From Chitinophagales bacterium (GTDB lineage: Bacteria; Bacteroidota; Bacteroidia; Chitinophagales; Chitinophagaceae), in assembly GCA_020636575.1 (NCBI GenBank), contig JACJXP010000001.1, forward strand, positions 1 through 64,000: a stretch of 64,000 nucleotides of DNA, in the 5' to 3' direction. The stretch's first letter is position 1, and the number at the start of each line of letters is the position of its first letter. This document shows positions 47,086 through 54,503 of the stretch, one piece after another. The position numbers were made by a program, and so were the translations under genes. The notes beneath the pieces were generated by a model. It was not told the DNA's origin. It worked only from the letters and a program-made list of their open reading frames with translations, and made no database searches.

Positions 47086-47107
47086 AAAAGTCCCGCTGAT
47101 GCGGGAC
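47086..47107 (-). terminator. Intrinsic terminator of dnaB, directly before rsmE
   Basis: GTCCCGC (47090-47096) and GCGGGAC (47101-47107) form a perfect 7-bp stem with a 4-nt loop. On the minus strand it is followed by four T. It lies 37 bp beyond the dnaB stop (47145) and its T-tract ends four bases before the rsmE ATG (47081). It probably ends dnaB transcription; if rsmE is read from upstream it must pass this hairpin. Confidence 0.7.
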
Positions 47108-47144
47108 AAAACTAAAGTTGATATTTATAAATCCGAAATCAGGA

Positions 47145-48707
47145 TCAGAACGGAGGCTCATCATCCTCCAGATCATTCATTTTGCTGCCTGTCTGAAGGA
47201 ATACTTTTGCTCCGCCACCACTGCCATCATCATCACTTACCGGTTTCCAGTTACCCGGTAATCCCGCACCAAAATCACCACTATCCTGTTCAGTGAACTT
47301 CTGCATATGTAATAGTGCTTTCAGGTGAATGGTCTCCAGAGATCCGTTTCTATGCTTGGCAATACGTACTATTGTTTCTCCTTTATTTGCCTCTCCCATC
47401 TCATTCTGTGTAATGTCATAATATTCCGGCCTGTAAAGAAACATTACAAGGTCAGCATCCTGTTCAATAGCACCTGATTCCCTCAAATCACTTAATTGAG
47501 GCATTTTGTTTCCATCTTTTCCGGGGCTTCTTGTTTCTACAGCACGGCTTAACTGTGAGAGGGCTATAATGGGAACACTCAATTCTTTTGCCAGTGCTTT
47601 CAGGTTTCTTGAAATATTACTGATCTCCTGCTCCCGGTTACTGTTCCGGTTCTCTCCTGTTCCGCTCATTAGCTGCAAATAGTCGATCAGAATCAGGCCA
47701 ATATTATGTTTATTCTTTAACCTGCGGCATTTGGCTCTTAACTCAAATATGTTCAATGCCGGTGTATCATCAATAAATAATGGTGCTTTGGCTAATCTTT
47801 GAATACCACGGGCATACAACTGTTTCATTTCGTATTCTTCCAGCTTACCCCTTGCAATCTTCTCAAGCCAGATCTCACTTTCTGCTGAAAGAATTCTTTG
47901 TACCAGCTGGCTGGCACTCATTTCCAAGGAGAAAAAAGCTACCGGTGTTGGTTTAGCAGCATTCATAGCTGCATTCCTTGCCAGGTTGAGGGCAAAAGCT
48001 GTTTTACCAACGGCAGGCCTGGCAGCGAGGATAATCAGATCCGTATTCTGCCATCCATAGGTCACCCTGTCAAGAGAAGGGAAACCACTCGGCACACCTG
48101 TTACATCCTCATTTTTATGCCGGAGGTCTTCGATCCGCTGTATCGCTTCAACCAATACAGTATCGATCGTATCAAAATTTTTGCGTAGGTGATTGTTTGT
48201 GATCTCAAATAGCTTGCTTTCAGCATCATCTAAAAGATCAAATACGTCGGTTGAATCTTCATAAGCATCGCCAATGATCTCGCCGCTGATGCGGATGAGT
48301 TCCCGCTGAATAAACTTCTGCAATATGATGCGGGCATGCGCCTCAATATTAGCTGAAGAAACAACAGCATTGGTCAACTTGGTCACATAGTAAGCGCCTC
48401 CAACCATTTCCAGTTCTTCCCGGAAACGCAGTTCCTCAGCCACAGTCAGGATATCTATCGGCTGATTTTTATTGCTCAGGCTTTGCATAGCCCTGAAGAT
48501 GCGCTGATGTGCTTCCACATAGAAACATTCAGGCTTGAGGATCTCAACCACCGTATCAAAAGCTGATTTTTCGAGCATTATAGCTCCCAGTACTGCTTCT
48601 TCAAGGTCTTTTGCCTGGGGTGGTACTTTCCCAAATACCATCGTACCGAGGTCAAGGGAGGATTTTCTTCTTTGCTTGCGATCTTTGCCAGTATTCGTAA
48701 GGTCCAT
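47145..48707 (-). CDS. dnaB: Replicative DNA helicase DnaB
   Basis: The 520-residue helicase has the N-terminal DnaB domain (VPPQAKDLEEAVLGAIMLEKSAFD), and the RecA-like core with Walker A LAARPAVGKTAFAL (about residue 225), Walker B LILIDYLQLMSG, SQLSRAVETR and the arginine-finger region EYYDI. The 60-residue C-terminal tail is polar. No intein or insert is present. The start at 48707 follows an intergenic region with a perfect DnaA-box sequence. Confidence 0.96.
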   Translation of the reverse strand: MDLTNTGKDRKQRRKSSLDLGTMVFGKVPPQAKDLEEAVLGAIMLEKSAFDTVVEILKPECFYVEAHQRIFRAMQSLSNKNQPIDILTVAEELRFREELEMVGGAYYVTKLTNAVVSSANIEAHARIILQKFIQRELIRISGEIIGDAYEDSTDVFDLLDDAESKLFEITNNHLRKNFDTIDTVLVEAIQRIEDLRHKNEDVTGVPSGFPSLDRVTYGWQNTDLIILAARPAVGKTAFALNLARNAAMNAAKPTPVAFFSLEMSASQLVQRILSAESEIWLEKIARGKLEEYEMKQLYARGIQRLAKAPLFIDDTPALNIFELRAKCRRLKNKHNIGLILIDYLQLMSGTGENRNSNREQEISNISRNLKALAKELSVPIIALSQLSRAVETRSPGKDGNKMPQLSDLRESGAIEQDADLVMFLYRPEYYDITQNEMGEANKGETIVRIAKHRNGSLETIHLKALLHMQKFTEQDSGDFGAGLPGNWKPVSDDDGSGGGAKVFLQTGSKMNDLEDDEPPF

Positions 48708-49072
48708 TATTTCGTCTAAGGTGATAAAGGGTTAAACCATTAGTTACACAACCAATGACTTAGGGCTCATCTTCCGTCTTGCTTTAAGAAATCGTTATTT
48801 CTACGTTAGTGGAATGTTTCCGTCAGTCTGTAAAGCGAAAATAAGGGTTGAAAACTGTTCGGTATTCAAATCAAAAAACTTTTTCTTTGTCCACCAGTTC
48901 TGCACCCCAACAGGCGGGTTATCCACATCATTTATTGCCCGAAATCAAGAAAAGTAATTTACGAAAAATTATCGCCAAGGTCTAAAAATTATCATACCGC
49001 CTTGTTAAAAAGCATTTGCTGAATATTGAGAGACATAAGCCAAAGTACAGACTAACACATAGTTGGTGCCGG
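48708..49072. other. Intergenic region upstream of dnaB with a DnaA-box match
   Basis: This 365-bp gap has no gene I can support. It is AT-rich. TTATCCACA (48919-48927) is a perfect consensus DnaA box, and TTGTCCACC (48887-48895) is a two-mismatch relative 32 bp away. They may regulate dnaB or be chance matches; there are too few boxes to call an origin. No promoter is clear. Confidence 0.4.
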
Positions 49073-49317
49073 TCAATTCATCAGTATTTTCTGGGCATTT
49101 TCTGAAGCTGTTGGCTTTTCACCGCTAAGCATTTTGGCGATGGCAGATAATTCTATCTTCATCTAGAAATCGAACTCTCGTTTGTACAGCATCATTCTCA
49201 TTTTGCTTATAGACAAATTAATGTGCCACAGCTTAACGGCTCTATTTGGGGTTGGTGTGTAATACTAATTACCTCCTTGTCCAATGACAACTCTTTTATA
49301 ATGCTACCCGCTTGGCG
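49073..49317 (-). pseudogene. Decayed copy of the recN 3' end
   Basis: Read on the minus strand, this stretch aligns with the last ~255 bp of recN (56406-56660). Conserved blocks include KELSLDKEVISITHQPQI (intact copy: ELSLNRQVICITHQPQI), ENDAVQTRVRFLDED (NNAVQTRVRLLNKDE) and AIAKMLSGEKPTAS followed by a matching C-terminus ending LMN and stop. The tyrosine codon of HYFVYK is a TAA, at least two frameshifts interrupt the frame, and two codons are missing in the tail. By eye about four of five bases match. It is same-strand with the intact recN and ~7 kb away. Confidence 0.88.
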
Positions 49318-49325
49318 GGTAGCAT
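49301..49325 (-). terminator. Hairpin at the end of the recN remnant, probable terminator
   Basis: ATGCTACCCGC (49301-49311) and GCGGGTAGCAT (49315-49325) form a perfect 11-bp stem with a 3-nt loop. It lies 44 bp after the stop of the surface-protein gene 49369-50736 on the minus strand. The T-tract is poor (TATAAAA follows). The left arm and part of the loop are homologous to recN; the right arm lies just beyond the end of the homology. Confidence 0.55.
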
Positions 49326-49368
49326 GGGTTGCTTGTATATGGCTTCAAATTTTATAACATTAATTATT

Positions 49369-50736
49369 TTAATCAGTTTTTATAAGCGAAGCTGATCTTC
49401 TCTGTTTTCCATTATTCCATTCAGCCTGGATATAATACATACCGGAAGTTAGTTTTTGCATATCCAGCTCAATAAGATTATTGCCATTTGTAAGATTCCG
49501 ATATAAGGTCCTGATCAATGATCCTTTACCATCAAAGATTTTTATCGCAGCCATGCCGGGCTCATCTGTTTGAATACTTATCCAGGCTGACTGCTGAACC
49601 GGGTTGGGCCAAATTTTCCATATATCCACAGAACCGGAACAAGCCGACCGGATTATACCTGTATACTTAACCCTTCCATCTGCATCTACTGCCGCAATCC
49701 TATACAATGACGTCGCAACTGCAGGGCCATTATCTGAGTAATTATAATCATGTTCCGTGCTTGTATTACCTCCGGCGGGTAATGAAGCAATAGTTACCCA
49801 GGAAATCCCATCATCAGATCGCTGTATATTAAAATTGCTGACATTGATTTCCTGCGAAGTTTTCCAATATAAACTGTTCATATTATTCCTGCATTCTGCA
49901 GTAAACAAAAGAAAATTTACAGGAAGCGGATTCCCAGGTGTGGATAAGGTCCACCGGGAAAAATCATTGATACCGCTTTTCTCCACATAGTTTAAGGTAG
50001 CATCACGACCACTATATCCTTGCGCTGACCAGTTAACATTATCTGCACTTTTATAAAGTACAAGATTAGCCTCTGTAAGCCCATTTAATTCTGCATCAAA
50101 GTAATTAAATCGGAGTGTTGCATTAAGCCCGGTATTATTTGTCGGCACTATCTCGTAAAATCTAAGAACTGAATTTCCAGCTCCGCCATTGTTTACCTGT
50201 GACTTTACTCCCCTGTAAATAGTAACTGACCCCAGGTTCTGTGCAGATGTTATTACAGCCCCGAGATTCCCCGGGTTTACAGCCGTTGGCGCATTAAGTA
50301 TATTAATAATTCGGATATATCCATCAGACCCCATGATGCGGCTGTTCTCGTTCTCATTAATCAGTACGGCGTTTGTACCCAGGAAAATATTATTACCATT
50401 CAGATCGCATAATCCTCCGGCAAAACTTAATGATTGCGCAAGATTGAAACTTCTTTGCAAAACAACTTTTGCAGAACCTGTTTTAGCTAACTGAATATTG
50501 GTAAATATGGGCTGGTTTGCTCCCGAAATATTTACATCTGCGTTACCGGTAAATTTAAAAGTGTTAGTTAATGATGCTGTCGCTGCATCATATTGCAAAC
50601 CTATATTATTCAGCACTACATATGTTGAGTTATCGCTACGCCAGCTGGTACCGGGTCCTATCTGCAGCTGTGCAAAAGCTGAAATACTATAACATTGAAA
50701 CAGGAATACAATTATTCTTTTAACTGTCATAATCAA
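49369..50736 (-). CDS. T9SS-exported surface protein
   Basis: The 455-residue protein has a signal peptide (ending SAFAQ) and three regions: beta-rich repeats (about residues 25-245; TFKFTGNADVNISG, NNIFLGTNAVLINEN), a PLPVNFLLFTAECRNNMNSLYWKT fibronectin-like segment, and a C-terminal type A sorting domain (IWPNPVQQSAWISIQ ... LTSGMYYIQ), so it should be secreted by T9SS. No enzyme motif is visible. It overlaps the start of 50733-51788 by 4 bp, so it belongs to that operon. ATG at 50736 or at 50730 could be the start. Confidence 0.82.
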   Translation of the reverse strand: MIMTVKRIIVFLFQCYSISAFAQLQIGPGTSWRSDNSTYVVLNNIGLQYDAATASLTNTFKFTGNADVNISGANQPIFTNIQLAKTGSAKVVLQRSFNLAQSLSFAGGLCDLNGNNIFLGTNAVLINENENSRIMGSDGYIRIINILNAPTAVNPGNLGAVITSAQNLGSVTIYRGVKSQVNNGGAGNSVLRFYEIVPTNNTGLNATLRFNYFDAELNGLTEANLVLYKSADNVNWSAQGYSGRDATLNYVEKSGINDFSRWTLSTPGNPLPVNFLLFTAECRNNMNSLYWKTSQEINVSNFNIQRSDDGISWVTIASLPAGGNTSTEHDYNYSDNGPAVATSLYRIAAVDADGRVKYTGIIRSACSGSVDIWKIWPNPVQQSAWISIQTDEPGMAAIKIFDGKGSLIRTLYRNLTNGNNLIELDMQKLTSGMYYIQAEWNNGKQRRSASLIKTD

Positions 50737-51788
50737 AATTTGTAAATGACAAATGAAAAATCGGAGTTAAAATTATTATACTGTAATGCGGCACTGGCCA
50801 AATTACCTGTAGTAGGATCCAGTGATGTGTAAACATAATACTGTCGTATGAGCACCTCTACCTGATTTCCAAAATAATCATACCTCATTTCTATAGAGCT
50901 GGTGTTTATACCTGCCCGGGGAGTAATGATACACATCGTGTTAGTGGATGTAATCGTTGTTCCTGGTACCTGAATAAAATAAACACCTGTAGTACTGTGC
51001 GATACTGTGAAATTACCGCTCCCGTTTATTATAGTGCCGGTTGATGATACAGTACCGAATGCCAATGGCAGGAGATTTGTTGTTCCCGTTGAAGGATTCG
51101 TAACAGTACCCGTAAGTTTAATGCTTCCGTTTACATCCAATTTTTGTTGTGGTGTTTTAGTGCCAATACCTACATTACCTGAACTATCTATCCTAACCCT
51201 TTCATAAGTGCTGTTAGCTGTTTGTGCGCCTGCTGGAATTGTTGTGAATGCCAGGTGCTGGCCGCCATTAACAGAAGAAATAGATGAAATAGCTGCAGCA
51301 CCTTGATTCCCGTTATAATCATTTGTTGATAATAAAAGAGAGGTTCTTTCTCCTACTGTGGTTGTTGGATTTTTTAGTCTTAATGCCACTCCATTATCTG
51401 ACGAGTATCCGTAAACATCCAGTGGAAAATTAGGCACACTATTATTGATACCTACTCTTCGGAAATAAGGCAAATACAAATCGCTTCCATTAGGCGCTTT
51501 TGACCATTGCTGATGGGCTGTGTCAACTACCTCAATCCAGTTAGCAGCAGATTTGAACCAGAATGTGCCGGTATTAGTATCGAAAATTAATAATCCTGTT
51601 GCGGGTGATGCAATTGCATTACGTTGTGCTGTCGTCATTCTTGGAACAAGCAATCCCTTATCTGTACTTTTAATATCCAGAGCAGCACTGGCATCAGCAG
51701 TGCTGGCATCATTATTAATAGCAACTGATTGAGCACCCAGGTTTACAGCTAAGAAGATAGTTATGACAATAACAGATGTTTTTTTCAT
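50733..51788 (-). CDS. Secreted fibre-type protein, N-domain shared with its neighbour
   Basis: The 351-residue protein has a signal peptide (ending LGAQ) and then SVAINNDASTADASAALDIKS, nearly identical to the start of the next upstream protein. This shared domain continues for about 75 residues (GLLVPRMTTAQRNAI ... GTFWF). The middle has VGIGTKTPQQKLDVNGS, a typical fibre head pattern, and the C-terminus is a beta domain. It lacks the 17-residue repeats and S74 tail of its neighbour. It starts 2 bp after that gene's stop and overlaps the T9SS protein gene by 4 bp, so all three are one transcript. Confidence 0.8.
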   Translation of the reverse strand: MKKTSVIVITIFLAVNLGAQSVAINNDASTADASAALDIKSTDKGLLVPRMTTAQRNAIASPATGLLIFDTNTGTFWFKSAANWIEVVDTAHQQWSKAPNGSDLYLPYFRRVGINNSVPNFPLDVYGYSSDNGVALRLKNPTTTVGERTSLLLSTNDYNGNQGAAAISSISSVNGGQHLAFTTIPAGAQTANSTYERVRIDSSGNVGIGTKTPQQKLDVNGSIKLTGTVTNPSTGTTNLLPLAFGTVSSTGTIINGSGNFTVSHSTTGVYFIQVPGTTITSTNTMCIITPRAGINTSSIEMRYDYFGNQVEVLIRQYYVYTSLDPTTGNLASAALQYNNFNSDFSFVIYKF

Positions 51789-51790
51789 TA

Positions 51791-53749
51791 TTACTTATTT
51801 ACCAGTTTTGTAATTTGTTCCTGCAGGTCTTTACAGATATTTCTTAGTTCATCATTCTCTTTTTTTAATTCCTGTATGGCTGCTAACGCAATGCCTGATG
51901 GGTCAATTGTCGAGATGGTTATATTATCACTACCCAACCCAAATAATTGGTAAAAATCCTGCGCCATCGGGCCTATGTGATATTCATTGCTTCCTTTGTA
52001 CTTCCACCGTGTAACAGGTAATCTCATTATTTTATCTAATAACTCCTTCCCGTCGAGAGCAACAAAGTCTTCTTTCTTAAATTTATCAGAAGTGTTGACC
52101 CAATTGCCGGTTGTAGACAGGTAAGCCCCATTACCGTTTGTAATATTTGTTCCTACTTCCAGTGCATGTCCATTCGTCGGTGAGACAGCAAAGCCCCAGT
52201 TATTAACGGAAGAATTACCAAACACCATTCCATTGCTTTTATACACAATTGCACCGCTACCAATTGCCGTAGCATTAGTAAGGGTTGAACTCCCGACATC
52301 TGCATAGTGCCCGATCGCCGTATTATCACTACCAGTACCGTTAGTATATAGTGATCTGAATCCTACTCCGGTATTATTATTTCCTACGGTAGAATAAAGT
52401 GATCTCTCCCCCACGGCAATATTTTCATCACCTGAAACATTTGTTTGTAATGAATTTAATCCTATGGCAGTATTGCTGAACCCGGTAACTGTACTATTCA
52501 TAGAATACGCACCAACTGCAGTATTATAACTGCTCAAGCCGTTTTCAAGTGCTTTGTTTCCAACAGCAGTATTGTAACTGGCTCCGCTATTACTTTGCAG
52601 AGATCCTGATCCCACGGCTACATTGTAATTACCAGAGGTAAGACTTGTCAATGCCGTTGAACCCACAGCAACGTTATCCTGTCCGCCAGTCATCTGGCTA
52701 AGCGCTAAATGACCCAGTGCCAGGTTATAAGAGCCTGTTACATTTTTATTTAAACCCTTATATCCAAGACCGGTGTTTCCATTTCCAGTTGTATTAGAGA
52801 ACAATGCCCCGCCCCCAACAGCTGTATTACCATTGCCTGAAGTATTATTGTATAAAGCACTATCTCCAACAGCAACAGACAGGGAAGCTGTGGTGTTATT
52901 ATAAAGGGCTGCATTACCCAATGCAACATTATTTTGCCCCGTAGTGGTTTTATATAAAGCGGATGATCCTACTGCTGTATTATATTTACTGGTACTGCCG
53001 GAATAAAGAGCCTCATTACCAACTGAAGTATTATAATCCCCGGTAGTGTTTGAATAAAACGACTGGTAACCTATTGCAACATTATGGCTGCCGGTTGAAT
53101 TGGAATATTGTGCCCGGTAGCCCAATGCAGCATTTGATATACCTCCAGTGTTGGAATAAAGTACATCCTGCCCTACTCCTGTATTTATGGCGCCGGATGT
53201 ATTTGAATTCATTGCCCGGTGACCGATCGCCGTATTACCATTCCCCGAATTCGTATTTGTCAGGACATTCATACCGATACCTACATTAGTTGTACCGGTA
53301 CTAAGGGCACTTCCCGCATTTAGCCCTATAAGATAATTTGCTTTTACATGATCCCACCGGCCTGCGTTTGTATTAAACAATCGAAAGTATATTGGCTTAT
53401 CGTCGGTGGTACCAAAAAAGTCAGTTGGCGGATTGGTTCCCCCATTGCCACTTGTGTTCCAGCCAGAGGAAGTGGCAATTATTGATACCCATGAACTGCC
53501 ATTATAGAAATAGAATCCGGGAGTATTATTCGTCTGGTAGATCAGCAACCCATTTGCAGGAGTAAGTATAGCATCTCTTTCTGCCTGTGTCATACGGGGG
53601 ACCAATATCCCTTTTGCTGTGCTCTTAATATCCAGGGCAGCGCTGGCATCAGCTGCTGCACCATCATTATTTATGGCTACAGACTGGGTATGAGCAGATA
53701 AATTAAAAAAAAATATACCCGCAATTGCAATGATTATTGGTCTTGTCAT
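51791..53749 (-). CDS. Surface fibre protein with ~20 head repeats and S74 chaperone tail
   Basis: The 652-residue protein has a signal peptide (ending AHTQ), the domain shared with the downstream protein (about residues 22-100), then roughly 20 tandem 17-residue units with consensus NTAVGxxALxxNTTGxx (about residues 145-500), the YadA-head/beta-roll type. The C-terminal ~110 residues (TSDKFKKEDFVALDG ... PVTRWKYKG ... IGPMAQDFYQLF) form an S74 intramolecular chaperone with a Ser/Lys pair, ending in a coiled coil. S74 domains trimerise and cleave themselves off fibres. No phage genes are nearby, so a bacterial adhesin is likely. Confidence 0.87.
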   Translation of the reverse strand: MTRPIIIAIAGIFFFNLSAHTQSVAINNDGAAADASAALDIKSTAKGILVPRMTQAERDAILTPANGLLIYQTNNTPGFYFYNGSSWVSIIATSSGWNTSGNGGTNPPTDFFGTTDDKPIYFRLFNTNAGRWDHVKANYLIGLNAGSALSTGTTNVGIGMNVLTNTNSGNGNTAIGHRAMNSNTSGAINTGVGQDVLYSNTGGISNAALGYRAQYSNSTGSHNVAIGYQSFYSNTTGDYNTSVGNEALYSGSTSKYNTAVGSSALYKTTTGQNNVALGNAALYNNTTASLSVAVGDSALYNNTSGNGNTAVGGGALFSNTTGNGNTGLGYKGLNKNVTGSYNLALGHLALSQMTGGQDNVAVGSTALTSLTSGNYNVAVGSGSLQSNSGASYNTAVGNKALENGLSSYNTAVGAYSMNSTVTGFSNTAIGLNSLQTNVSGDENIAVGERSLYSTVGNNNTGVGFRSLYTNGTGSDNTAIGHYADVGSSTLTNATAIGSGAIVYKSNGMVFGNSSVNNWGFAVSPTNGHALEVGTNITNGNGAYLSTTGNWVNTSDKFKKEDFVALDGKELLDKIMRLPVTRWKYKGSNEYHIGPMAQDFYQLFGLGSDNITISTIDPSGIALAAIQELKKENDELRNICKDLQEQITKLVNK

Positions 53750-53768
53750 AACAATAAATTGTTATGAC
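53745..53768. promoter_or_regulatory. Perfect palindrome spanning the start codon of the fibre gene
   Basis: GTCATAACAA (53745-53754) and TTGTTATGAC (53759-53768) form a perfect 10-bp inverted repeat with a 4-bp centre. The ATG of the fibre gene (53749-53747, minus) lies inside it. It could be an operator, or an RNA hairpin hiding the start codon if transcription starts upstream of 53768. Confidence 0.5.
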
Positions 53769-53798
53769 AAATCTTTATTAATTACCGGTTTATACCAA
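53768..53798 (-). promoter_or_regulatory. Candidate promoter of the surface-protein operon
   Basis: On the minus strand TTG (53798-53796) is followed after 20 bp by AAGATTTG (53775-53768), one mismatch from the Bacteroidota -7 consensus TAnnTTTG. The spacing is the usual 19-20 bp. The fibre gene start lies 19 bp beyond the -7 element. The -33 TTG abuts the C4-N5-G5 palindrome, as expected for a response-regulator site. Confidence 0.45.
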
Positions 53799-53812
53799 CC
53801 CCAATATGGGGG
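53799..53812. promoter_or_regulatory. Palindromic site A (CCCC-N5-GGGGG), candidate response-regulator operator
   Basis: CCCC (53799-53802), AATAT, GGGGG (53808-53812). It lies about 56 bp upstream of the fibre gene start and directly next to the candidate -33 element. The same motif recurs upstream of the response-regulator gene (site B). Confidence 0.5.
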
Positions 53813-53815
53813 ATA

Positions 53816-54442
53816 TCAAACCAGTTTTTCATTAATGGCTTTGGAGACTGCTTCCGTAGCGGAATGTACCTGCAATTTTTCGTAAATATTTTTGATATAA
53901 GAGCGGATGGTTTCAAAGGCAAGCCCTGTTTCATTTGCGATCATTTTATAGCTCATGCCTTTACAAAGCAGTTTTAAAATGTCATTTTCCCGCACAGTAA
54001 AATTGTACTGTTTACCTGAACTTTTTTGCATGGAACTGATCACCATTTTGGCAATAACCGGGCTCATGGGTGCACCACCGGTTAATACCTCTCTGATGGC
54101 AGGTATAAGCTTTTCAGAAACATTTTTTTTAAGCAGGTAACCTGAAGCTCCGGCACAGATGGCATCAAAAACATGGCCGTTATCTTCAAAAACAGTAAGC
54201 ATTATAACAAATATCTTCTTATTAAATACCCTGATTTTTTTTACCGCTTCAATTCCTGTCATACCGGGCATGTCGATGTCCATCAAGATCACATCAGGGT
54301 TAAGTTGCCTGATATCTTCTTCAACAGACAGGCAATCCCGAGCCGTACTTACTACTACAAACTCATCAGACAGCATGAGCAGTTCCTCAAGGCTTTTGCG
54401 CAAAGCATCATTATCCTCGTATATTAACACCCGTTCCGGCAT
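53816..54442 (-). CDS. LuxR/NarL-type response regulator
   Basis: The 208-residue protein has a receiver domain (about residues 1-125; RVLIYEDND, phospho-acceptor Asp in DVILMDIDMPGM, and Lys in YLLKKNV) and a C-terminal LuxR helix-turn-helix (about 145-208; TVRENDILKLLCKGMSYKMIANE). It is downstream of its histidine kinase by 60 bp on the same strand. Two matched palindromes lie upstream of this gene and of the fibre gene, so it probably regulates itself and the surface operon. Confidence 0.92.
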   Translation of the reverse strand: MPERVLIYEDNDALRKSLEELLMLSDEFVVVSTARDCLSVEEDIRQLNPDVILMDIDMPGMTGIEAVKKIRVFNKKIFVIMLTVFEDNGHVFDAICAGASGYLLKKNVSEKLIPAIREVLTGGAPMSPVIAKMVISSMQKSSGKQYNFTVRENDILKLLCKGMSYKMIANETGLAFETIRSYIKNIYEKLQVHSATEAVSKAINEKLV

Positions 54443-54480
54443 AGATAATAGTATAAAATTATTTTACATACTGATACGAT

Positions 54481-54503
54481 AATACCCCAATCAGGGGGGT
54501 ATT
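54481..54503. promoter_or_regulatory. Palindromic site B (AATACCCC / GGGGTATT), candidate response-regulator operator
   Basis: AATACCCC (54481-54488) and GGGGTATT (54496-54503) are a perfect 8-bp inverted repeat with a 7-bp centre. Its core CCCC-AATCA-GGGG matches site A. The centre is about 50 bp upstream of the response-regulator ATG (54442), and the edge touches the histidine-kinase stop codon. Confidence 0.5.

Noticed and set aside
48880..48930. Replication origin upstream of dnaB
   Set aside because: Only one perfect and one weak DnaA box are present, with no cluster of boxes or clear unwinding element; kept only as a possible regulatory site.
52000..53400. Regular short DNA repeats that could suggest a CRISPR array
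   Set aside because: The periodicity (about 51 bp) is that of 17-residue protein repeats with variable codons; there are no identical repeats with unique spacers.
51791..53749. Prophage remnant suggested by the S74 fibre protein
   Set aside because: No capsid, tail, terminase, lysis or integrase genes are nearby and the product has a signal peptide, so a bacterial surface protein is more likely.
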